Shown here: positions 6,615-11,652 of the stretch, piece by piece
Numbering within the stretch: position 1 is the first letter of the stretch
Layout: every line of letters begins with the position of its first letter
Origin: an uncultured Bacillus sp.
Lineage (GTDB): Bacteria; Bacillota; Bacilli; Bacillales; Cytobacillaceae
Assembly: GCA_937902115.1 (NCBI GenBank)
Contig: CALGSR010000059.1
Location: 1 to 11,652 of the forward strand
Length of the DNA: 11,652 bases
Reading direction: 5' to 3'
Translations under genes and position numbers: made by a program
The notes under the pieces: model-generated
The model's database searches: none
What the model was told of the DNA's origin: nothing
The model's input: only the letters and a program-made list of their open reading frames with translations

Positions 6615-7457
6615 ATGAAAGACAGAATTGAAGATTTTCAGAAAACGAAAGACTTTCTCATTTGTGTGGACTCTGATGGCTGCGCCATGGACACAATGGA
6701 CGTAAAACACAAAGTGGCATTTGGTCCGGAGGCTGTAAATACTTGGGATCTTCATCATATCAAAGATCGTTTTCTCGAAGTTTGGAATGATATCAATCTT
6801 TATACGCTAACAAGAGGGATCAATCGCTTTAAAGGGGTTGTAACAACATTTGAAGCTTTAGAAAAAGAAGGAGTGGAAATGCCGGATATTTCTTCTTTTA
6901 AAAAATGGACGGAAACAACTTCAGAATTATCAGCACCTTCTTTACAGAGGGAAATTGAGAAAACAAATGATGAACAATTAAAGAAAGCACTACAGTGGAG
7001 CAAAGCCGTGAATCATGCGATTGAAACAAAATTAGCCGGCAGTGACAAGCCTGTTGAAGGCGCTAAAGATGGATTAGAGGCTGCTAATAATGTTGCCAAT
7101 GTAGCCATTGTTTCTTCAGCAAACGGTGCGGCAGTACTTGATGAATGGACAAGACATGAGCTTAGTGTTCATGTGGATGTTATGCTCGGACAAGAAGCTG
7201 GTACAAAGGCCTATTGTATTGGAGAAATGAAAAAATTTGGTTATGATAACGAACGTGTCTTGATGGTCGGGGATGCACCTGGCGATTTAGATGCAGCAAG
7301 GAAAAATGAAGTACTCTATTATCCAATTCTTGTTGGTAAAGAAAAGTTTTCTTGGGACCGTTTTAAGGATGAGGCTTTAGGAAAATTTCTTGATGGCAGT
7401 TTTACAGGTGAGTATCAGCAGCAGCTAATCGACGAATTTAATGATAATTTGAAATAA
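6615..7457 (+). CDS. HAD-superfamily hydrolase, substrate unknown
   Basis: This is a 280-residue cytosolic protein with the four HAD motifs. Motif I is VDSDGC with D19 as nucleophile and D21 as acid/base, motif II is the VSSAN serine at 167-168, motif III is probably K198, and motif IV is GDAPGD with D220 and D224. A long helical insert (about 40-145) after motif I forms a cap of the C1 type. The motif I Cys (DGC) replaces the more usual Thr or Val. The likely chemistry is phosphate-ester hydrolysis on a sugar or sugar-acid phosphate, but no substrate can be read from the sequence. An AAGGAGGA ribosome binding site lies 7 bases before the ATG. It is 22 bases upstream of the GH3 gene and so is co-transcribed with it. 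It could remove misphosphorylated intermediates of the pathway (inference). Confidence 0.85.
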   Translation: MKDRIEDFQKTKDFLICVDSDGCAMDTMDVKHKVAFGPEAVNTWDLHHIKDRFLEVWNDINLYTLTRGINRFKGVVTTFEALEKEGVEMPDISSFKKWTETTSELSAPSLQREIEKTNDEQLKKALQWSKAVNHAIETKLAGSDKPVEGAKDGLEAANNVANVAIVSSANGAAVLDEWTRHELSVHVDVMLGQEAGTKAYCIGEMKKFGYDNERVLMVGDAPGDLDAARKNEVLYYPILVGKEKFSWDRFKDEALGKFLDGSFTGEYQQQLIDEFNDNLK

Positions 7458-7479
7458 AAGTAGGGAGGTCTGTTTCCGA

Positions 7480-9227
7480 ATGAAACCAAAGATTGCACAG
7501 AATATTCCAATGCCAAAAGTCGATTTAAAAGCAAAACCATATAACTTATCTGATGAAGATATTAAATGGGTAAAAGATACCATTGCCGGCATGTCCGACG
7601 AGGAAAAGATCGGGCAATTATTTATTAACCTATTTTTCTTTGGGGAAGACAAATTCAGCGGCAATAATTTTACAAACAAAGAGCTTCTTGAGAAATTCCA
7701 TATCGGTGGTGCCCGTTACCAAGGCGGTACTTCAGAACAGGTGCAAAACTTGCTTAATGATTTACAATCATATACAAAAGTCCCTTTATTAATCGCAGCT
7801 AATTGTGATGCTGGCGGAAACGGGGCATGTAATGATGGTACATATGTCGCATCTGCAGCCATGTGTGAAGCCTCAGGTGATGAACAAGTAGCTTATGATG
7901 CGGGTTATGTCAGCGCCGTGAAGAAAGAGCGATCGGGGTAAACTGGAACTTCGACCCATGTGTTGATATCCTGAAAAACTGGCGTAATACGATTGTTAAT
8001 ACTCGTGCTTACGGCACAAATGCCGAAAACGTCATTAAATATACAAATGCCTATTTAAAGGGACTTGCCGAAAGCAATATTGCTTCTTGTATTAAGCACT
8101 GGCCTGGTGACGGAACAGAGGAACGTGACCAGCACTTAGTATTAGGCGAGAATTTATTATCTGTGGAAGAATGGGAAGATTCATTTGGTAAAGTATACCG
8201 CAACCATATCGAAAACGGTGTTGATTCAATCATGTCCGGTCATATTGCCCTGCCTGAATATCAAAAGGCATTAGTACCGGGCTTAGAGGATAAAGATATT
8301 TTACCGGCAACATTGGCCCCTGAATTAATTAATGGCCTTCTAAAAGGCAAATTAGGCTTCAACGGACTCGTATTAACGGATGCTACACATATGTTAGGGA
8401 TGACGTCTGCGATGCGCCGTGAAGACTACGTTCCACAGGCAATAGCAGCCGGATGTGATATGTTCTTATTCTTTAATAATATTGAAGAAGACTATGGATT
8501 TATGATGAACGGATACAAAAATGGTGTCATTACACAAGAGCGTCTTCAAGATGCCCTTGAAAGGATTTTAGGGGTAAAGGCAAAATATGGTCTGCACAAA
8601 GCCAAAGAAGATGGATCGATCTTCCGTACAAAAGAAGACTTAAAAGTTGTCGGCAGTGAGGATCATATTGAACGTGCAAAGCGTGCTGCTGATAAAGGAA
8701 TTACGCTGGTGAAAAACACCTTTGATCAGCTTCCAATCCGTCCTGAAACACATAAACGAATCCGTCTCTATTTCTTAGAAGGGGAAAAAGGTGGAATCTA
8801 CGAGGCAAACTCAAAAGTGCTTGATTTTATCGTTGCCGAGCTGGAGAGACGCGGATTTGAAGTGACGGTTAATGACGGCACCACTCGTGTAAAAGGTCCT
8901 ACATTACAATACCGTGAAGGAGTAGATGCCGCTCTTGTTTTCGCTGATGTCATTGGATATGGTGCCCAAAACAATTACCGCATTCAATGGAAAACAGCCA
9001 TGTCTAACGAAGTGCCTTGGTATGTATGGGAAGTACCAACCGTTTTCGTTTCATTAAATTTTACAACCCATTTAACTGACGTTCCAATGGTGAAATGCTA
9101 TATCAATGCGTACCATGATGACGAAATCTCAATTAAAGCTGTCATCGACAAAATCATGGGTGAATCAGAATTCCATGGAACACCAAATGAAAATGTTTGG
9201 TGCAATAAATGGCAGACGAGATTATAA
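7480..9227 (+). pseudogene. GH3 family glycosidase (beta-N-acetylhexosaminidase-like), frameshifted
   Basis: The frame from 7480 reads GH3 sequence up to about 7929 and stops at 7939-7941. The family sequence continues one frame over (ERAIGVNWNFDPCVDI, then the block at 8094-8135) to 9227. Adding one base near 7927-7930 gives VSAVKKEAIGVNWNF and an intact 582-residue protein of normal family length. The joined product has the KHWPGDG-TEERDQH signature at about 206-219, whose D-x-H is the acid/base dyad of the NagZ-like branch, and a nucleophile Asp at about 301 in LVLTDATHM. A C-terminal domain follows the barrel (about 400-582). No signal peptide is present, so it would act in the cytosol on an imported glycoside. 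The break is a real pseudogene or a sequencing error. The substrate is not readable, although context favours a uronic-acid-containing glycoside. Confidence 0.85.
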
Positions 9228-9251
9228 TGACTGCTGCACCAACTCTTATAA

Positions 9252-9286
9252 AAAAACAGGCTGTCTTCTTTAGAGAGCCTGTTTTT
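9252..9286 (+). terminator. Intrinsic terminator after the GH3 gene
   Basis: The arms AAAAACAGGCT (9252-9262) and AGCCTGTTTTT (9276-9286) form an 11-bp stem with a 13-base loop and end in a T-run, 25 bases after the GH3 stop. It closes the catabolic transcript before the transporter region. Confidence 0.85.
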
Positions 9287-9362
9287 GCTCATAAGAAAAC
9301 CATGTATTTCTGAATCTGAAAAGTCAAGAAAAATAGGGAATACTTTCTCTGAAAATAATTTA

Positions 9363-9394
9363 TTAAAAACGCTTGCATATTAAAGCGTTTACAT
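9363..9394. promoter_or_regulatory. Two cre-like sites upstream of the transporter
   Basis: TTAAAAACGCTTGCA (9363-9377, plus) and ATGTAAACGCTTTAA (9380-9394, minus) each match the catabolite-responsive element WTGNAANCGNWNNCA with one mismatch. Together they form an inverted repeat, AAACGCTT at 9367-9374 and AAGCGTTT at 9383-9390. They are candidate CcpA sites that would shut the transporter down when glucose is available. Confidence 0.5.
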
Positions 9395-9398
9395 TTAT

Positions 9399-9435
9399 TA
9401 TCTAGATACAGGTTAGTTGAGACAAACTAACTAGT
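9399..9435 (+). promoter_or_regulatory. Palindromes in the transporter control region
   Basis: TATCTAGATA at 9399-9408 is a perfect 10-bp palindrome. GTTAGTT (9412-9418) and AACTAAC (9425-9431) form a 7-bp inverted repeat with a 6-base spacer, overlapped at its end by ACTAGT (9430-9435). The inverted repeat is a candidate operator, possibly for the IclR or AraC regulator. No reliable promoter hexamers could be fixed here. Confidence 0.4.
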
Positions 9436-9481
9436 AAAAAGTATTCATTCAACTTAAGTGAGGGAATTTCCAAATATGTAT

Positions 9482-9497
9482 ACTAGTAGTCTAGTAT
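9482..9497 (+). promoter_or_regulatory. Candidate GntR-type operator, site 3
   Basis: ACTAGTAGTCTAGTAT carries two CTAG cores 8 bp apart. It also reads as an inverted repeat, ATACTAG (9480-9486) and CTAGTAT (9491-9497), with a 4-base spacer. It matches the consensus RCTAGWAKWCWAGTRT shared with sites at 1187, 2153 and 9510. Confidence 0.6.
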
Positions 9498-9509
9498 TTT
9501 TTTAAAAAC

Positions 9510-9525
9510 GCTAGAATACTAGTGT
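9510..9525 (+). promoter_or_regulatory. Candidate GntR-type operator, site 4
   Basis: GCTAGAATACTAGTGT shares its first 14 bases exactly with the site upstream of the GntR gene (1187-1200). It lies 28 bp after site 3, so the transporter region has a doubled operator. TAGAAT at 9512-9517 resembles a -10 hexamer, but no -35 sits at the right distance. Confidence 0.6.
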
Positions 9526-9655
9526 TGTAGTATTTATGATTTTTCAGAACTAATCCTAATTTTAAATCTAATTATTAGCACGAATCTACAATGTAAAAGG
9601 TGGAAAGCTAAACTTAAGTGAATATGAAAACCAAAATATTGGAGGCGAAAAGAAA

Positions 9656-11062
9656 ATGAGTATGGCACAACCAAAAAACAATGGCACTGGAACACCTGAA
9701 AATCAATTCCGCCCTTTTGGGATGCGTGACAAATTTGGTTATTTGTTTGGTGATTTTGGAAACGATTTCTTCTTTATACTTGTAGCATCTTTCTTGATGG
9801 TATACTACACAGACGTATACCATTTGAATCCAGCTGCAGTCGGGCTGTTATTTATGATTGCGCGTGTATGGGATGCTTTTGCAGACGTAACATGGGGAAG
9901 ATTTATTGATACAAGAAAAGCAGGGAAAAATGGAAAATTCCGTCCTTGGATTTTCAGAATGTCCTTCCCGCTTGTTATTAGCGGCGTGTTAATGTTTGTT
10001 CACATTCCTGGTATGTCTCAAGGATTTTATCTTGCCTATGCCTATGTTACTTATATTATTTGGGGAACTTTATATTCAACAGTAAATATTCCTTACGGCT
10101 CAATGGCATCTGTTATCACAGCAGACCCGGTTGAACGTACCTCTTTATCAAGCTGGAGAACATTAGGAGCAAATTTAGCAGGTCTAATTATTAATGTGGT
10201 TGGACCGATGATTTTGTTCGTTGATAATAAAGCCGATGCGAATCGATTTCTATTAGGAGCAATCATTTTTGGTATCCTTGCCCTTTCTTGCTATATGGCT
10301 TGTTATAAATTATCAGTTGAACGCATTCAGGCACCTGAAAACAATAAAGAAAAAGTGAATATGGGTCATACAATGAAAGGTCTTGCGAAAAATAGACCGT
10401 TAATGACATTCCTTGTTTCTTCATTATTATTTATGATTTGTTTCATGTTAATTGGTGCGGTAAACGTTTATCTATTTAAGGATTACTTCCAAAGTGCTCA
10501 ATCATTAGCAATGGTTGGTTTGCTTCAATCAGCAGCAGTATTTGTCATGATGCCATTTGTAAATCCATTAGTTAGGAAATTTGGTAAAAAAGAAGTAGCT
10601 TCAGGCGGTTTGTTAGTTGCAAGTGCTGTTTACTTTATTTTATATTTCCTTGCTGACTTAAACGCAACTCAATTTATCGCAATATTAGCAGTTGCGATGT
10701 TAGGCTATGGTCTTTTCAACCTTGTTATTTGGGCGTTCGTGACAGATGTAATCGATTATCACGAGTATTTAACGGGTTTACGTGAAGATGGAACCGTTTA
10801 CTCTATCTATTCAATGGCTCGTAAATTAGGACAAGCGGTTGCCGGCGGTGTCGGCGGTGCAGCGATTGCAGCAGTTGGATACCAAGCAGGAGCTTCTGCA
10901 CAATCTCCTGATACATTACAAGGGATTCATACACTGGCTACTTTAGTACCTGCTGTTGCACTAGGTATCGTATTCTTACTAATTGTTTTCGTATATCCAT
11001 TAAACAAGAAACGCACAGAACAGCTTGCAGTTGATTTAGCTGAAAACAGAAAAAACAAATAA
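9656..11062 (+). CDS. GPH-family glycoside/hexuronide:cation symporter
   Basis: This is a 468-residue integral membrane protein of the glycoside-pentoside-hexuronide symporter family (MelB/UidB type, within the MFS). The N-terminal region has the hallmark GYLFGDFGNDFFF and the family motif DAFADVTWGRFIDTRKAGKNGKFRPW (about 62-87), followed by about 12 hydrophobic segments and a basic C-terminal tail. It probably couples sugar import to Na+ or H+. A GGAGG ribosome binding site at 9641-9645 is 10 bases from the ATG. A second ATG two codons later is less favoured. The operator sites shared with the eda operon tie its expression to hexuronate breakdown. The substrate may be a free hexuronate or a glucuronide; the neighbouring GH3 hydrolase favours the latter, by inference. 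Confidence 0.92.
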   Translation: MSMAQPKNNGTGTPENQFRPFGMRDKFGYLFGDFGNDFFFILVASFLMVYYTDVYHLNPAAVGLLFMIARVWDAFADVTWGRFIDTRKAGKNGKFRPWIFRMSFPLVISGVLMFVHIPGMSQGFYLAYAYVTYIIWGTLYSTVNIPYGSMASVITADPVERTSLSSWRTLGANLAGLIINVVGPMILFVDNKADANRFLLGAIIFGILALSCYMACYKLSVERIQAPENNKEKVNMGHTMKGLAKNRPLMTFLVSSLLFMICFMLIGAVNVYLFKDYFQSAQSLAMVGLLQSAAVFVMMPFVNPLVRKFGKKEVASGGLLVASAVYFILYFLADLNATQFIAILAVAMLGYGLFNLVIWAFVTDVIDYHEYLTGLREDGTVYSIYSMARKLGQAVAGGVGGAAIAAVGYQAGASAQSPDTLQGIHTLATLVPAVALGIVFLLIVFVYPLNKKRTEQLAVDLAENRKNK

Positions 11063-11081
11063 ATAATCAATAAAAGCAGGA

Positions 11082-11112
11082 AAATGGCGTCTGATAAAAT
11101 CAGGCGCCATTT
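11082..11112. terminator. Bidirectional terminator between transporter and AraC genes
   Basis: AAATGGCGTCTGAT (11082-11095) pairs with ATCAGGCGCCATTT (11099-11112) through 14 positions, including one T-G pair that is wobble in RNA, around a 3-base loop. T-rich sequence follows on the plus side and A-rich sequence precedes it. It sits between two convergent genes. Confidence 0.85.
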
Positions 11113-11154
11113 ATTATACATAGACTAAAGTCTTATTCCGTTTTACTTCGCGAT

Positions 11155-11652
11155 TTATACTTGTTTTCTATAGGATGAAGGAGTTATCCCCTTCAGTTTT
11201 TTAAAGACCTTCGTAAAATAATTTACATCATTAAAACCAACCATATAAGCAATATCTGTAATCGATAAATTACGATTTTCCATAATGTATATGGCTTCGT
11301 TAATTCTTAGTGTATTGATATAGTCTGTTAAGGTCTGACCTGTTTCTTTCTTGAACTTTCTTGAAAGCTCGTATGTGCTCGATAGAATGGCTTCGGAAAT
11401 GGTCTCCAGACTTAAATCCTGTTCCAAGTGAAAACGGATGTACTCAATCGCCTTCCGGATCAAAAAGCTGTAATTTTTAAGGGAATATTTTCGTACTGCT
11501 TCACAATATTCACGAAGCATCACTTTCTGTAGGTCAGCCAGCTGTTGAATAGAAGTCGTCTTTTCTATCTGAATCGCAAACTTTTCAGAAATACTGTGAA
11601 TGTATAAGGGATGCAGGCCTCCTCTTTCCACCGCAATCCGTAAGGAAGTGTT
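11155..11652 (-). CDS. AraC-family transcriptional regulator, partial (C-terminal part)
   Basis: The frame is open from the right window edge to the stop at 11155, giving at least 165 residues. A GTG at 11629-11631 is internal, because the codons upstream of it (NTSLRIA) stay open and fit the family. The C-terminal AraC/XylS DNA-binding domain has two helix-turn-helix units, LSLETISEAILSSTYELSRKF and SITDIAYMVGFNDVNYFTKVF, and ends in the family sequence KKLKGITPSSYR. The preceding helical region (RGGLHPLYIHSISEKF, LREYCEAVRKYS) belongs to a longer linker or sensor portion outside the window. The gene converges on the transporter and could control it, but no operator assignment is possible. 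Confidence 0.88.
   Translation of the reverse strand, partial: NTSLRIAVERGGLHPLYIHSISEKFAIQIEKTTSIQQLADLQKVMLREYCEAVRKYSLKNYSFLIRKAIEYIRFHLEQDLSLETISEAILSSTYELSRKFKKETGQTLTDYINTLRINEAIYIMENRNLSITDIAYMVGFNDVNYFTKVFKKLKGITPSSYRKQV

Larger units (their letters stand above)
9451..9621 (+). repeat. Direct repeat AACTTAAGTGA, two copies
   Basis: AACTTAAGTGA occurs at 9451-9461 and again at 9611-9621, exactly 160 bp apart and both upstream of the transporter. Each copy contains the palindrome ACTTAAGT. The second copy lies about 35 bases before the start codon. The pair brackets the CTAG operators. It may serve looping or cooperative binding, but no function is proven. Confidence 0.4.

Noticed and set aside
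7918..7941. Programmed -1 frameshift to make full-length GH3
   Set aside because: The required shift is -1 but no X XXY YYZ slippery heptamer is in the right phase, and this family is not known for recoding. A one-base deletion or sequencing error is simpler.
9614..9823. 69-residue minus-strand frame over the transporter start
   Set aside because: It is antisense to the ribosome binding site and first membrane segments of the symporter. Its hydrophobic pattern mirrors that gene.
11629..11631. GTG at 11629-11631 as the start of a 158-residue AraC protein
   Set aside because: The frame stays open to the window edge with family-like residues, and a full AraC regulator of this type is longer. 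The GTG is internal.

Overview
The window looks like the chromosome of a low-GC Gram-positive bacterium of the Bacillaceae type. The DNA is AT-rich, most genes have strong AGGAGG-like ribosome binding sites, and stem-loops with T-runs close several of the units. Gene order and protein content identify a hexuronate (glucuronate/galacturonate-type) utilisation locus.

Layout from left to right. (a) 1-202 holds the end of a DegT/DnrJ/EryC1-type aminotransferase reading frame that soon loses its similarity, probably a gene remnant cut by the window edge. A long perfect stem-loop separates it from the locus. (b) An IclR-family regulator (274-1038, minus) and a GntR/FCD-family regulator (about 1345-2064, plus) are divergent around a repeat-rich control region. 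(c) A four-gene catabolic operon follows, with KDPG/KDG aldolase (eda, 2378-3019), uronate isomerase (uxaC, 3098-4513), mannonate dehydratase (uxuA, 4528-5571) and an SDR-type fructuronate reductase (uxuB, 5594-6448). (d) After a hairpin come a HAD-family hydrolase (6615-7457) and a cytosolic GH3 glycosidase (7480-9227). The GH3 reading frame is broken by a one-base shift near 7930. (e) A 428-bp control region precedes a GPH-family sugar/cation symporter (9656-11062). (f) An AraC-family regulator (11155-11652, minus) runs off the right edge.

Inferred physiology: the GPH symporter imports a hexuronide or hexuronate, and the GH3 enzyme, if functional, trims a glycoside inside the cell. UxaC, UxuB and UxuA convert glucuronate through fructuronate and mannonate to 2-keto-3-deoxygluconate (KDG). 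KDG is then phosphorylated and cleaved by Eda to pyruvate and glyceraldehyde-3-phosphate. The KDG kinase needed for that step is not in this window.

The main unannotated signal is regulatory. A 16-bp motif, RCTAGWAKWCWAGTRT (two CTAG-like cores exactly 8 bp apart), occurs once before the GntR gene, once before eda and twice before the transporter. It is a strong candidate operator for the locus regulator and ties the three transcription units into one regulon. The transporter upstream region also carries two imperfect cre-like sites, suggesting catabolite control. I see no mobile element, CRISPR array, tRNA or rRNA. Nothing here requires a wholly new type of system; the interest lies in the operator code, the HAD-GH3 pair and the broken GH3 gene.
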